A DNA stretch of 43,139 nt. Source: Clostridium thermopalmarium DSM 5974. GTDB lineage: Bacteria; Bacillota; Clostridia; Clostridiales; Clostridiaceae. Numbering within the stretch: the first letter of the stretch is position 1; every line of letters starts with the position of its first letter. Below, in pieces: positions 25,915-36,889 of this stretch. A program made the translations under genes and the position numbers. The notes beneath the pieces were generated by a model. It saw nothing but the letters and a program-made list of their open reading frames with translations, ran no database searches and was not told the origin of the DNA. The stretch lies in assembly GCF_002995795.1 (NCBI RefSeq), contig NZ_PVXN01000059.1, forward strand, positions 1 to 43,139, in the 5' to 3' direction.

Positions 25915-26151
25915 TAAAATCACCTCATAATATTATATAATAGATTTTAAAAAAACATACTTTAAAAGGAGTATGGAAGGTTCATTATGTCTGTGATAAT
26001 ATTGAAGGTATATGAGTATTATCCCTTAAATGAAAATAGTTGTAAAAAACGAGGGTAAGTAAATATAAAAATAAGTATTATACCAATTCTTACATATGCT
26101 ATAATATTTATAAAAATGAGATTAAATATAGTATAAGGTAGAGGTGATGAT
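25915..26151. other. divergent intergenic region between the calcium ATPase gene and yaaR
   Basis: Holds the two divergent upstream regions. A small CATACTTTAAAAGGAGTATG hairpin is visible around 25957-25976. No gene is visible. Confidence 0.4.
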
Positions 26152-26574
26152 GTGGAGATATCAAGAATAAATGGAAGAACTCAAATAAATTCCAAAAGAA
26201 ATGTTGTATCGAGTAAAAAAAGTTTTTCACAAAGTTTTAGCTTTGCACAACAAAAAAAATCAGAACAGCAATTAAAGCAAATGCTAGAAGATATAAAAAA
26301 GAAGGGGAATAGATTAGTTATTACAAAATGTTATGCTGATGTGGTAGCTTATAAAAAAATCATAAAGGAATATTTAGAGTCAGTTTTAGATTATATGTAT
26401 AGAGTTAAACAAGATATAAGCTTTTGGCAAACTCAATATTTTATAACAGTTGAAATAATAGATAGTAAGTTAGAAGAACTTACACAAATGTTATTAAGTG
26501 ATGAAAAAGAAAACTTAAGTATAGCAAGTACTATTGATGAAATAAGTGGACTCATAGTGGATATATATAAGTAA
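26152..26574 (+). CDS. yaaR: YaaR family protein (DUF327)
   Basis: A 140-residue mostly helical cytoplasmic protein. The C-terminal two thirds match DUF327/YaaR: LVITKCYADVVAYKKIIKEYLESVLDYMYRVK followed by QYFITVEIIDSKLEELTQMLL. The role is unknown; in B. subtilis yaaR lies in the tmk region, but here it stands alone. The start is GTG with GAGGTG five bases upstream. The N-terminal 40 residues are Ser/Lys-rich and probably disordered. Confidence 0.85.
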   Translation: MEISRINGRTQINSKRNVVSSKKSFSQSFSFAQQKKSEQQLKQMLEDIKKKGNRLVITKCYADVVAYKKIIKEYLESVLDYMYRVKQDISFWQTQYFITVEIIDSKLEELTQMLLSDEKENLSIASTIDEISGLIVDIYK

Positions 26575-26604
26575 ATAAAGGTTAAATAGAGCTATATGAT
26601 GGTA

Positions 26605-26655
26605 ATAAAAAATGCTAATCACTTATTCTTAATATTCTAGACAAGTGATTAGCAA
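26605..26655 (-). terminator. terminator of nadE, between nadE and yaaR
   Basis: GCTAATCACTT (26614-26624) pairs perfectly with AAGTGATTAGC (26643-26653). On the minus strand it is followed by ATTTTTTATT. On the plus strand the tail is only AT-rich. Confidence 0.75.
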
Positions 26656-26724
26656 TTATATATTTAAATTAAATAAAATCTTATTTGTTATTGAATTGAA
26701 ACTTAAATCTCAGTAGCTTGGTTG

Positions 26725-28635
26725 CTAATTATTAATCCATAGTTTGTAGCTGGCATCTGATGGCATTCGTAAATCTCCTCTTGGAGAGAGGCTTATGGTT
26801 CCAACCTTAGGACCATCAGGTATAGCAGAACGTTTAAATTGCTGAGTGAAAAATCTTCTTATAAATTTATCAAACCACTTTTCAATAGTAGCATCATCAT
26901 AATCTTCTTTAAAAGCTTCTTTTGCAAGGAAAAGAATTTTCTCAGGAGTGGCGTTATGTCTTATAAAGTAGTATAGAAAAAAGTCATGCAATTCATAAGG
27001 TCCTACAATATCTTCAGTTTTTTGAGATATCTCCCCGTTGCTATTTTTTGGAAGAAGTTCAGGGCTTACTGGTGTATCTAATATATCTTTTAAAGTTTTT
27101 GAGATTGTAGAAGAAAAATTGTGATTCGCTGAATATTCAACCAAATATCTAACAAGGGTTTTAGGGATAGAGCAGTTTACAGAATACATAGACATATGAT
27201 CTCCGTTGTATGTAGCCCATCCTAAAGCCAGCTCAGAAAGGTCGCCGGTTCCAACTAAAAGAGCACCTTCTTTATTGGCTACGTCCATAAGAATTTGAGT
27301 TCTTTCTCTTGCTTGCACATTTTCATAGGTAACATCATGAATTTCTGCCGCATGTTCGATATCCTTAAAATGTTGAAGACAGGCATCTACTATATTTATC
27401 TCTCTAAAATCAGTACCAAGTTCCCTGCATAAGAGAACTGCATTATTATAAGTTCTATCTGTAGTTCCAAAACCAGGCATTGTTATAGTTATAATATTTT
27501 TTCTAGGAAGCTTTAGCATATCCAAAGTTCTAACTGATACGAGCAATGCTAAAGTAGAATCTAATCCACCAGAAATTCCAATGACAACTTTATCAATTCC
27601 AGTATGATTTAAGCGCTTTGCAAGTCCAGCAGACTGTATATTAAGTATTTCCTCTGAGCGTTCTTCTCTTTCATGTTCATCAGAAGGTACGAAAGGATGT
27701 TTATCTATAAATCTATCAAAATTGTGAGGTTTAGTGTTTTCAAACTCGAAGTTGATTTCGAATGGTTCAAAAGGACAAAGTCTAGTGCTATCTCTAAAGC
27801 TTAAGTTTCGAATTCTTTCATTAATTAATTTATCTACATCAATAATTGAGGTAATAATTTCATTTTCTCTCTGAAATCTATGATTTTCTTTTAACAAATT
27901 CCCATTTTCTTCTATAATTAAATGTCCACTAAAAACTAAATCTGTTGTAGATTCAAATACTCCTGAAGAAGAATAAACATAAGAAGAAATACATCTAGCA
28001 CTTTGTGAAGATATCATAGATTTTCTATAACTAGATTTTGACACAAGTTCATTGGATGCAGAAAGATTTCCTATTATATTGGCACCAAGAAGAGCAAGAT
28101 ATGAACTAGGTGGTATTACAGTCCATAAATCTTCACAAATTTCAAATCCAAATTTAAAAACTTCACTTGAAAATATTAGGTTTATTCCAAAAGGTATATG
28201 TTTTTGAAAAGAAAGATCTACATAGTGATTAATTATATCATAACCTTCGGTAAACCATCGCTTTTCATAAAACTCTGAATAATTTGGTATATAATTTTTA
28301 GGAACAATTCCGAGTATTTTTCCGTTATATATAATATAAGCACAATTATATAGGCGATTCCTATAAAGTAAAGGAGCGCCAACTGCTATTAAAATATCTT
28401 TACCCAAAGAAAAGTCACGAATATCCTGTACTCCATTGATAGCTTCATGAATTAGGTGCTGCTGTAGAAATAAATCTCCACAAGTATAAGAAGTTATAGC
28501 TAGCTCTGGCAAGACTATTAATTTTGAATTCTCTTTTAAGGCTGCATTTATGCATTCTTTTATATTTTTAACATTGAATTCTATATCTGCAACATTAACC
28601 ACAGGGCATGCCGCTGCTACTCTAATAAAGTTCAT
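26725..28635 (-). CDS. nadE: glutamine-dependent NAD+ synthetase
   Basis: Last step of NAD synthesis: it amidates deamido-NAD with ammonia released from glutamine. The 636-residue chain has an N-terminal nitrilase-fold glutaminase with the triad E44 (LPELA), K113 and C167 (FEICEDLW), then the PP-loop synthetase with SGGLDST and TGDLSELALGWATYNGDHMSMYSVN. The length fits the long, glutamine-using type. The ATG at 28635 is preferred over the GTG at 28644 because GGAG needs the longer spacing. It is monocistronic with its own terminator. Confidence 0.96.
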   Translation of the reverse strand: MNFIRVAAACPVVNVADIEFNVKNIKECINAALKENSKLIVLPELAITSYTCGDLFLQQHLIHEAINGVQDIRDFSLGKDILIAVGAPLLYRNRLYNCAYIIYNGKILGIVPKNYIPNYSEFYEKRWFTEGYDIINHYVDLSFQKHIPFGINLIFSSEVFKFGFEICEDLWTVIPPSSYLALLGANIIGNLSASNELVSKSSYRKSMISSQSARCISSYVYSSSGVFESTTDLVFSGHLIIEENGNLLKENHRFQRENEIITSIIDVDKLINERIRNLSFRDSTRLCPFEPFEINFEFENTKPHNFDRFIDKHPFVPSDEHEREERSEEILNIQSAGLAKRLNHTGIDKVVIGISGGLDSTLALLVSVRTLDMLKLPRKNIITITMPGFGTTDRTYNNAVLLCRELGTDFREINIVDACLQHFKDIEHAAEIHDVTYENVQARERTQILMDVANKEGALLVGTGDLSELALGWATYNGDHMSMYSVNCSIPKTLVRYLVEYSANHNFSSTISKTLKDILDTPVSPELLPKNSNGEISQKTEDIVGPYELHDFFLYYFIRHNATPEKILFLAKEAFKEDYDDATIEKWFDKFIRRFFTQQFKRSAIPDGPKVGTISLSPRGDLRMPSDASYKLWINN

Positions 28636-28950
28636 TAAATTCACACTCCATCTTTTTGTTTATGTATATGTATTAATAATATTTTCACTATTAAACTTTA
28701 ACCCCTAAAATGCTTGTCTGTCAACATGTTATATCTTATCAATCTACCTAGATTGAGCAAAGGGACTAAACTTTCAAATGAATTTTTGCATAATTTATTT
28801 CTAGAGTGCATATAAAATTGAGATAAAAGTACACTGAGTAATAAATAGAATAGAATATAAAGGATATATAATAATTTTACTAATTATGTTAAATGGCGTA
28901 TAATTTAATGTATAATAACTTTGTAGTGTTATAATATTTAATGAAAGAAG
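28636..28950. other. divergent intergenic region, nadE / nfeD-type gene
   Basis: No gene is visible in 315 bases. A plus-strand promoter fits at TTTACT (28876-28881), 17 bases, TATAAT (28899-28904), and a second TATAAT lies at 28911. A weak likeness to the palindromic repeat end is seen at about 28767-28792. Confidence 0.5.
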
Positions 28951-29388
28951 GTGGTATCAATTGTAAGGGGATATATAATATTATGGATAATTATAGCTAG
29001 CGTGACTTTAGGGATAGATATAGTAACTAGTAGTTTCTTATTTATATGGTTTACAATTGGAGGAGTTGTATCCTTAATACTTGCAATTTTAGGATTTTCT
29101 TTTTCAGCTCAAGTTATTAGCTTTACAGGATTAAGTATAGCTTTAATGGCTATAGGTTATCCATATGTTAAAAAGACCATAAAAAAAACTGTTCCCATAA
29201 CTCCCACTATGGAAGAGAGATATATCGGGCGAGAATTTATAAGCGATAAAGATATAGTAGATAAGACTACAATAAAGTTTGAAGGAATATATTGGACTGT
29301 AAAAAATAAGGGGGAGAGAATAAACAGAGGAGATAAGGTTAAGATTATTGGTATTGAAGGCAATAAATTGCTAATTAAAAAATTGTAA
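28951..29388 (+). CDS. NfeD-like membrane protein
   Basis: A 145-residue protein with about three membrane segments (around 8-75), then a C-terminal OB-fold beta-barrel (YIGREFISDKDI...VKNKGERINRGDKVKIIGIEGNKLLIKKL). This is the short NfeD type, which works with SPFH/stomatin proteins; the SPFH gene follows after 18 bases. The start is uncertain: GTG at 28951 lies inside the best ribosome binding site (AGAAGGTGG, 28946-28954). The codon that site would serve best is the in-frame ATT at 28960 or GTA at 28963. Confidence 0.85.
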   Translation: MVSIVRGYIILWIIIASVTLGIDIVTSSFLFIWFTIGGVVSLILAILGFSFSAQVISFTGLSIALMAIGYPYVKKTIKKTVPITPTMEERYIGREFISDKDIVDKTTIKFEGIYWTVKNKGERINRGDKVKIIGIEGNKLLIKKL

Positions 29389-29406
29389 TAAGGAAGGGGC
29401 AAAAAA

Positions 29407-30348
29407 ATGTTTTTTAATATTTTAGGAATAATAATTTTAGTTATAATTCTAATTTCAATAGTGTCGTCCATTAAAATTGTAAACACGGGATATGTATACA
29501 TTGTAGAGAGATTTGGTCAATATCACAGGACTCTTGAGCCAGGATGGCACTTTATAATCCCATTTGTAGAGTTCGTAAGAAAAAAAATATCAACTAAACA
29601 GCAAATTTTAGATATACAACCTCAAAGTGTTATAACTAAGGACAATGTTAAAATTTCTATAGATAATGTTATATTTTATAAAGTTTTAAATGCAAAGGAT
29701 GCCGTTTATAATATTGAAGATTATAAATCAGGTATAGTTTACTCTACTATTACAAATATGAGGAATATAGTAGGAGATATGTCTTTAGATGAGGTTTTAT
29801 CGGGAAGAGATCGAATTAACTCTAAACTTTTAGAAATAATCGATGAAATTACAGATGCCTATGGAATTAAAATTCTCTCTGTAGAAATAAAGAATATAAT
29901 ACCACCAGCAGAAATTCAGCAGGCTATGGAAAAACAAATGAAAGCTGAAAGAGATAAGAGAGCTGCAATATTACAAGCTGAAGGTCAAAAGCAAAGTGAA
30001 ATTGCAAGAGCAGAGGGAGAAAAGCAATCAAGAATACTCCAGGCAGAAGCAGAAAAAGAAGCTAATATAAGACGTGCTGAGGGGCTTCGTGAATCCCAGC
30101 TTCTTGAAGCTGAAGGTAAAGCTAAAGCTATAGAGATTGTGGCTAAGGCACAAGCGGAGGCCATAAATATAGTTAATAGAGCTATAATTGAATCAGGAAC
30201 CAATGAAACTGTAATAGCTTTAAAACAGGTAGAAGCACTTAAAGAAATGGCAAATTCTCCTGCTAATAAACTTATACTTCCAAATGAAACTTTATCTTCT
30301 CTTGGCAGTATATCAGCTATAGGTGAAATGCTTAAAAAGGAAAAATAA
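29407..30348 (+). CDS. SPFH/Band 7 (stomatin/QmcA-type) membrane protein
   Basis: A 313-residue protein with one N-terminal membrane segment (about 3-21). The SPFH domain follows (VNTGYVYIVERFGQYHRTLEPGWHFIIPF through SVEIKNIIPPAEIQ), then a long Ala/Glu/Lys-rich coiled coil and a hydrophobic C-terminus. Such proteins oligomerise on the membrane, organise microdomains and modulate proteases. AAGGAAGGGG precedes ATG. Encoded with the NfeD-type partner, the usual arrangement. Confidence 0.93.
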   Translation: MFFNILGIIILVIILISIVSSIKIVNTGYVYIVERFGQYHRTLEPGWHFIIPFVEFVRKKISTKQQILDIQPQSVITKDNVKISIDNVIFYKVLNAKDAVYNIEDYKSGIVYSTITNMRNIVGDMSLDEVLSGRDRINSKLLEIIDEITDAYGIKILSVEIKNIIPPAEIQQAMEKQMKAERDKRAAILQAEGQKQSEIARAEGEKQSRILQAEAEKEANIRRAEGLRESQLLEAEGKAKAIEIVAKAQAEAINIVNRAIIESGTNETVIALKQVEALKEMANSPANKLILPNETLSSLGSISAIGEMLKKEK

Positions 30349-30362
30349 CTTAAAATATGCTC

Positions 30363-30407
30363 AAAGGAAAGACAGCACTTAAACTAAGCAGCTGTCTTTT
30401 CTTTTGA
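30363..30407 (+). terminator. terminator of the NfeD/SPFH operon
   Basis: AAAGGAAAGACAGC pairs with GCTGTCTTTTCTTTT around a 14-base loop, ending in a T-rich tract. Confidence 0.8.
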
Positions 30408-30427
30408 AGTTTATTTACATAAAATGG

Positions 30428-30455
30428 TTGAAAATATATATTTATACATTATAAT
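30428..30455 (+). promoter_or_regulatory. promoter of the glycosyltransferase operon
   Basis: TTGAAA (30428-30433), a 16-base spacer and TATAAT (30450-30455). Confidence 0.55.
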
Positions 30456-30514
30456 AAAAGTAAAGTAAATTAATCCAAAGATTAGTATACAGATTAAAGG
30501 AGCGTAGCAAATAA

Positions 30515-31708
30515 ATGAGAATATTAATATTATCATGGGAATATCCACCTAAAAATGTTGGGGGCTTATCTAATCATGTTTATCATTTATCTCATAGTTT
30601 GTGTGAAATGGGGCATGAAGTTCATGTAGTAACCTGTCAAGATGGGATAGCTCCTATAAAGGAAAATGATAATGGAGTTTTTATTTATAGAGTAGAGCCG
30701 TATAAAATACAAACTCAAGATTTTATAAAGTGGGTAATGCAGTTAAATTTTGCAATGATAGAAGAAAGTATAAGGATAATAAAATTACAAGGAAGAATGG
30801 ATATAATACATGCTCATGATTGGCTTTCTACATTTGCTGCTAAGGCTCTAAAATGGGCTTATAATATACCACTTATAGCTACTATTCATGCTACCGAATA
30901 TGGAAGAAATGCTGGAATTAAAACAGATATGCAAAGATATATATCTTCTACAGAATGGAATCTTACCTATGAAGCTTGGAAGGTAATTGTTTGCAGCAAT
31001 TATATGAAAGAGCAGATTGCAACTATATTTTCTACACCAAGAGAAAAAATATGGATTATACCTAATGGAGTAAAGGTTGTAAACTTTCAGGAAAAGAATG
31101 ATTTATACAATGTTAGAAAAAAATATGCAAAAAATGATGAAAAGATTGTTTTATATATAGGGAGACATGTTTTTGAAAAGGGAATACACATACTTATAAA
31201 TGCAATTCCTGAAATATTAAAAGAAAATGCTAAAATTAAATTTATAATAGCTGGAACAGGAAGTATGACAGAAGAATTAAAAGATATAGTATTAAATGAA
31301 GGAATTGAAGAAAAAGTCATATTTACAGGATATATAAGTGAAGAAGAAAAGGGTAAATTATATCGCATATCCGATGCAGCAGTTTTTCCTTCTATATATG
31401 AACCTTTTGGAATAGTAGCTTTAGAAGCTATGGCAGCAGGATGTCCTGTAATTGCCTCTGATATAGGAGGATTTTCAGAAATAATACGCCACGGAATTAA
31501 TGGGTTGAAATTTATGAGTGGCTCTACTACTAGTTTAAAGGACAGTTTGCTAGAAGTATTAAATAATACTGAATTGGCAAATAAATTAAGAGAGAATGGA
31601 TTAAAAAGTGTAAAGGAGAACTACTCTTGGAAGCAGATTGCTGAGCTTACAACCGAAGTATATAAACAGGTATTAAAAGAAGCTAAAGGAACTGAGTGGG
31701 CAGGTTAG
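30515..31708 (+). CDS. GT4-family glycosyltransferase (GT-B fold)
   Basis: A 397-residue retaining glycosyltransferase. The N-terminal domain has the glycogen-synthase-like start LILSWEYPPKNVGGLSNHV and HAHDWLS, then IPNGVKV, VLYIGRHVFEKGI and the donor-site EX7E motif EPFGIVALE followed by MAAGCPVIASDIGG. No signal or membrane segment is seen, so it acts in the cytoplasm. Donor and acceptor are unknown. Its partner, 35 bases downstream, is a nucleotidyltransferase, which suggests the pair makes and uses a nucleotide sugar. An alpha-glucan or surface polysaccharide role is possible. Confidence 0.88.
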   Translation: MRILILSWEYPPKNVGGLSNHVYHLSHSLCEMGHEVHVVTCQDGIAPIKENDNGVFIYRVEPYKIQTQDFIKWVMQLNFAMIEESIRIIKLQGRMDIIHAHDWLSTFAAKALKWAYNIPLIATIHATEYGRNAGIKTDMQRYISSTEWNLTYEAWKVIVCSNYMKEQIATIFSTPREKIWIIPNGVKVVNFQEKNDLYNVRKKYAKNDEKIVLYIGRHVFEKGIHILINAIPEILKENAKIKFIIAGTGSMTEELKDIVLNEGIEEKVIFTGYISEEEKGKLYRISDAAVFPSIYEPFGIVALEAMAAGCPVIASDIGGFSEIIRHGINGLKFMSGSTTSLKDSLLEVLNNTELANKLRENGLKSVKENYSWKQIAELTTEVYKQVLKEAKGTEWAG

Positions 31709-31743
31709 GAATAGAGATAAGGATTGTAAGAGGAGTGAAGTGC

Positions 31744-34203
31744 ATGAAGGCAATTATTATGGCAGGTGGACTTGGAAGTAGACTGAGACCGCTTACTTGT
31801 AATACACCTAAATCTATGATGCCAATATTGAATAAGCCTATTATGCAATACATAATAGAGTTATTAAAGAAAAATGGCATAGAGGATATAGGAATAACCT
31901 TACAATACTTAGCAGATGAAGTAACCAATTATTTTGAAGATGGGAATAAGTTTGGAGTTAGAATAAAATATTTCATTGAAGAAACTCCATTAGGGACAGC
32001 GGGAAGTGTAAAGAATGCAGAAGATTTTTTAGATGATACTTTTATTGTTATAAGTGGAGATTCTTTAACAAACATAAACTTATCTAAAGTTATTGATTAT
32101 CATAAAAGCAAAAATGCTATAGGGACTTTAGTACTAAAAGAAGTACAAGTCCCTTTAGAATATGGAGTGGTCTTAACTGATAAAGAAGGAAGAGTTACTG
32201 AATTTTTAGAAAAACCAAGGTGGAATGAAGTTATTAGTGATAAGGTAAATACAGGAATATATATATTAGAACCAAGAATTTTTTCCTATTATGGGAAAAA
32301 TAAAAAATTCGACTTTAGTGAGGACTTATTCCCTATGCTAATTAATAATGGAGAAACTTTATATACTTATGTTGCAGATGGGTATTGGTGCGATATTGGA
32401 ACTATTCAAGAATATACTAAGTGTCATTTCGATATATTAAGAGGAAATGCTAAATTAAAAGTTGATTTAGAAAAATATAAAAATAAAATATGGGTAGGAA
32501 AAAACTGTGAAATAGATATAAAAACAAAGATAATACCTCCTGTATTTATAGGAAATAATACGAGAATATATGGAGGGGCTGAGATAGGACCGTATACTGT
32601 ACTTGGTAGAAATAACATTATATCAGCTGGAGCAACTATAAAAAGAAGCATATTATTTGACAATTGTTATGTAGGAGACAATGCAGAGATAAGAGGAACA
32701 GTTCTTTGTAAAAATGTACAGTTAGAATCGAAAACGTCAGTATTTGAAGGTGCTGCAATAGGCGATGATACATTAATTAAAACAAACTCTATAGTGAAGC
32801 CAGGAGTTAAAATATGGCCTAACAAGTTAATAGAATCAAATACTATAGTAAAATCCAATATTATCTGGGGTGAAAAGTTTTCAAGAACCCTCTTCGGAAA
32901 GAAAGGGATAACTGGAGGTATAAACATAGATATAACTCCAGAATTTGTCTCAAAGTTAGGCTCTGCATATGGTTCGTTGCTAAAATACGGAAGTAGAGTA
33001 GCTATAAGCTGTAATGATAACGGAGCGGCTCAGATGATTAAATATTCTCTTGCTACAGGGCTATTATCTATGGGCATGGAAGTTTATGATCTTGAAGAAA
33101 CAACTACGGCTATGACAAGATATGCTGTTAAGTTTTTCAGAGTTAGTGGAGCTATTCACGTTATAGTAGATAAAGATAATCCACAAAAGGTTAATATATT
33201 ATTTATGAATGAGAATGGTATAGATATAGATAAATCCATGGAAAGAAAAATTGAAAATAGCTTTATAAGAGAAGACTTTAGAAGGGTAAGGACAGATTGC
33301 TTTAAAGGTGTAGTTCATTTTGATAATAATGAAAAATATTATATCAGATCTATTATTAATAGATTAGATATACCCAAAATTAAAATAAAGAAATATAAGG
33401 TGGTAATAAGTACTAGAAATTCTTTAATATGTTATATAGTAAAAGAGATTTTCTCTGAACTTGAAGTTAATGCTGTATTATATGAAAAGGTTAAGGATTT
33501 AGTTGGACTTAGCAAAAAAGTTGTAGAAAACAAAGCTAACTTAGGAGTATATATTTCCGATGAAGGAGAATATGCAACTTTTGTAGATGAAAAAGGAAAT
33601 ATAATAAAAGAAGATTCATATGATGCATTAAGGTATTTTATAATGTTGAAATACTCTAAAATTAATACATTAGTGGTACCAGTAACTTCATCTGAAGCAA
33701 TAAAAAAAGTTGCTTCTATGTGTAAAGTTAAATTTATAAGAACAAAGACATCACAAAAAAGCATTTTAGATGAGTATATAAAAAATGAAAAAAGCTTGAC
33801 AAAAATGGACATTATAAATGGATATTTGATTACTTTGGATGCTGTAGGAATACTTATGTTTACCTTAAACTTAATGGCAAATGATAGCTTGTCTCTATTT
33901 CAAATTATATCTAGATTTTCTACCTATCATAAGAAAGAGCAAAAGGTCAGATGCCCTTCTAATATTAAAGGAAAAATAATGCGCAGTTTAATGGAGAAAA
34001 TGGATTATAAAGTTACAGAAATTATAGAAGGAATTAAATTTGAATACGGAGATGCTTGGATACTTGTTATTCCAGATGTAGAGGAGCCTTTATGCAAGAT
34101 ATATACAGAATCTAAAGATGTACAGTTAGTAGAAAAAATAAGCAATGAATTTGCTAAAAAAATTGAAGAGATGGTTGATGAGAATAATTGTATTAATAAA
34201 TAG
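31744..34203 (+). CDS. sugar nucleotidyltransferase fused to a degenerate phosphomannomutase domain
   Basis: An 819-residue chain. Residues 1-235 are an NDP-sugar pyrophosphorylase domain (AGGLGSRLRPLT at 7-18, LEKPRWNE, NTGIYILEP). Residues about 245-375 form a hexapeptide beta-helix, and about 385-819 a phosphoglucomutase/phosphomannomutase fold. In the latter the catalytic TASHNP loop is replaced by VDKDNP (475-480), with Lys in place of the phosphorylated Ser, so mutase activity is unlikely. The same loss is common in this fused family as I recall it. The ATG at 31744 has AGAGGAG eight bases before it. It follows the glycosyltransferase in one operon. Confidence 0.88.
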   Translation: MKAIIMAGGLGSRLRPLTCNTPKSMMPILNKPIMQYIIELLKKNGIEDIGITLQYLADEVTNYFEDGNKFGVRIKYFIEETPLGTAGSVKNAEDFLDDTFIVISGDSLTNINLSKVIDYHKSKNAIGTLVLKEVQVPLEYGVVLTDKEGRVTEFLEKPRWNEVISDKVNTGIYILEPRIFSYYGKNKKFDFSEDLFPMLINNGETLYTYVADGYWCDIGTIQEYTKCHFDILRGNAKLKVDLEKYKNKIWVGKNCEIDIKTKIIPPVFIGNNTRIYGGAEIGPYTVLGRNNIISAGATIKRSILFDNCYVGDNAEIRGTVLCKNVQLESKTSVFEGAAIGDDTLIKTNSIVKPGVKIWPNKLIESNTIVKSNIIWGEKFSRTLFGKKGITGGINIDITPEFVSKLGSAYGSLLKYGSRVAISCNDNGAAQMIKYSLATGLLSMGMEVYDLEETTTAMTRYAVKFFRVSGAIHVIVDKDNPQKVNILFMNENGIDIDKSMERKIENSFIREDFRRVRTDCFKGVVHFDNNEKYYIRSIINRLDIPKIKIKKYKVVISTRNSLICYIVKEIFSELEVNAVLYEKVKDLVGLSKKVVENKANLGVYISDEGEYATFVDEKGNIIKEDSYDALRYFIMLKYSKINTLVVPVTSSEAIKKVASMCKVKFIRTKTSQKSILDEYIKNEKSLTKMDIINGYLITLDAVGILMFTLNLMANDSLSLFQIISRFSTYHKKEQKVRCPSNIKGKIMRSLMEKMDYKVTEIIEGIKFEYGDAWILVIPDVEEPLCKIYTESKDVQLVEKISNEFAKKIEEMVDENNCINK

Positions 34204-34245
34204 CTCAATTACTTTCTTTATTTGAAAGTAATTGAGCTATTTATT
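34199..34245 (+). terminator. terminator of the glycosyltransferase operon, overlapping the stop codon
   Basis: AATAGCTCAATTACTTT pairs perfectly with GAAAGTAATTGAGCTATT. The left arm includes the stop codon of the fusion gene. Confidence 0.85.
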
Positions 34246-34280
34246 AACTTTGGATTTTAGGTAAAGTTTATAAAAAAATA

Positions 34281-34309
34281 TTGACTTTCACATAATAATT
34301 GCTTAGTAT
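34281..34309 (+). promoter_or_regulatory. promoter of tcdA
   Basis: TTGACT (34281-34286), a 17-base spacer and TAGTAT (34304-34309). A small TATCCT/AGGATA hairpin follows just before the ribosome binding site. Confidence 0.65.
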
Positions 34310-34343
34310 ATCCTATAGGAAAAGTAGGATATAGGAGGGCTTT

Positions 34344-35102
34344 ATGAAACAACATTTATTTTCGAGAACTGAATTATTAATTGGGAAGGATGGATTAGAT
34401 AGATTAAAAAACAGCAAAGTAATAGTTTTAGGATTAGGTGGAGTTGGAAGTTTTACTGCTGAGGCTTTAGTAAGGGCAGGAGTAGGGAATTTAGTTATAG
34501 TGGATGATGATACTGTTTGTTTAACTAACTTGAATAGACAGATACATGCTAAATTTGATACCATAAGCAAGTCTAAAGTAGAGGTTATGAGAGATAGAAT
34601 ACTAAGTATAAATCCTAAGTGCAATGTAGAAGTCTATGAAACATTTATAAAAGAAGATAACATAGATGAAATAATAAAAAAAGATGTAGATTATGTAGCA
34701 GATGCTATAGATACTGTATCATCTAAAATTTCTACTATAGTTTGGTGTAAAGAAAGAAATATAAATATAATAAGTTGTATGGGGACTGGGAATAAGATGG
34801 ATCCAACAGCATTTAAAGTTTCAGATATCTATAATACCAAGATTTGTCCTTTAGCAAAGGTTATGAGATACGAACTTAGGAAAAGAAGTGTTAAGGAACT
34901 TAAGGTAGTGTATTCAGAAGAAACACCTCTTAAGCCTAAATTAGAAGAAGTTATTACTTGCAAGGAAGGCTGTGTATGCACAGGAGGAAGTAAAAAATGT
35001 TCACATAAGAGACAAATACCAGGAAGTATATCTTTTGTTCCACCTGTTGCAGGCATGATAATGGCTGGAGAAATAATTAAAGATATTTTAAAATTAAAAT
35101 AA
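34344..35102 (+). CDS. tcdA: tRNA threonylcarbamoyladenosine dehydratase
   Basis: An E1-like (ThiF/MoeB/HesA) enzyme of 252 residues that uses ATP to cyclise t6A to ct6A at position 37 of tRNAs. It has the nucleotide-binding GLGGVGSFTAEALVRAGVG, DDDTVCLTNLNRQ and DAIDTVSSK. The later cysteine-containing blocks are NTKICPLAKVMRYELRKR and CKEGCVCTGGSKKC, then PGSISFVPPVAGMIMAGE. The TcdA-specific RTELLIG start and the central RYELRKR block separate it from ThiF and MoeB. AGGAGGG precedes ATG. Confidence 0.92.
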   Translation: MKQHLFSRTELLIGKDGLDRLKNSKVIVLGLGGVGSFTAEALVRAGVGNLVIVDDDTVCLTNLNRQIHAKFDTISKSKVEVMRDRILSINPKCNVEVYETFIKEDNIDEIIKKDVDYVADAIDTVSSKISTIVWCKERNINIISCMGTGNKMDPTAFKVSDIYNTKICPLAKVMRYELRKRSVKELKVVYSEETPLKPKLEEVITCKEGCVCTGGSKKCSHKRQIPGSISFVPPVAGMIMAGEIIKDILKLK

Positions 35103-35117
35103 GCTTTGTGATTAATA

Positions 35118-35164
35118 AAAATTAAAATACACTGCAATTTTTAAGCAGTGTATTTTAATTTTTT
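35118..35164 (+). terminator. terminator of tcdA
   Basis: AAAATTAAAATACACTGC pairs with GCAGTGTATTTTAATTTTT around a 9-base loop. Confidence 0.88.
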
Positions 35165-36759
<1,595 letters not shown>

Positions 36760-36833
36760 AAAATATAGAAGTGAATGGGGTTAGAAAATCCAAAACAAGG
36801 AAAAAGAATTAAGTGTTAAAAAGTATGTATTTA

Positions 36834-36889
36834 AGAAGTCATAAACATTGATTTATTCGATAAATCATGATTATGGCTTTCTTTTTTTA
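36834..36889 (+). terminator. probable terminator of gdh
   Basis: AAGTCATAAACATTGATTTA pairs with TAAATCATGATTATGGCTT (a few mismatches, loop TTCGA), followed by CTTTCTTTTTTTATTT. Confidence 0.8.

Noticed and set aside
33432-33812. A 126-residue minus-strand ORF inside the nucleotidyltransferase fusion gene
   Set aside because: It is antisense to a continuous conserved frame and has no start signal.
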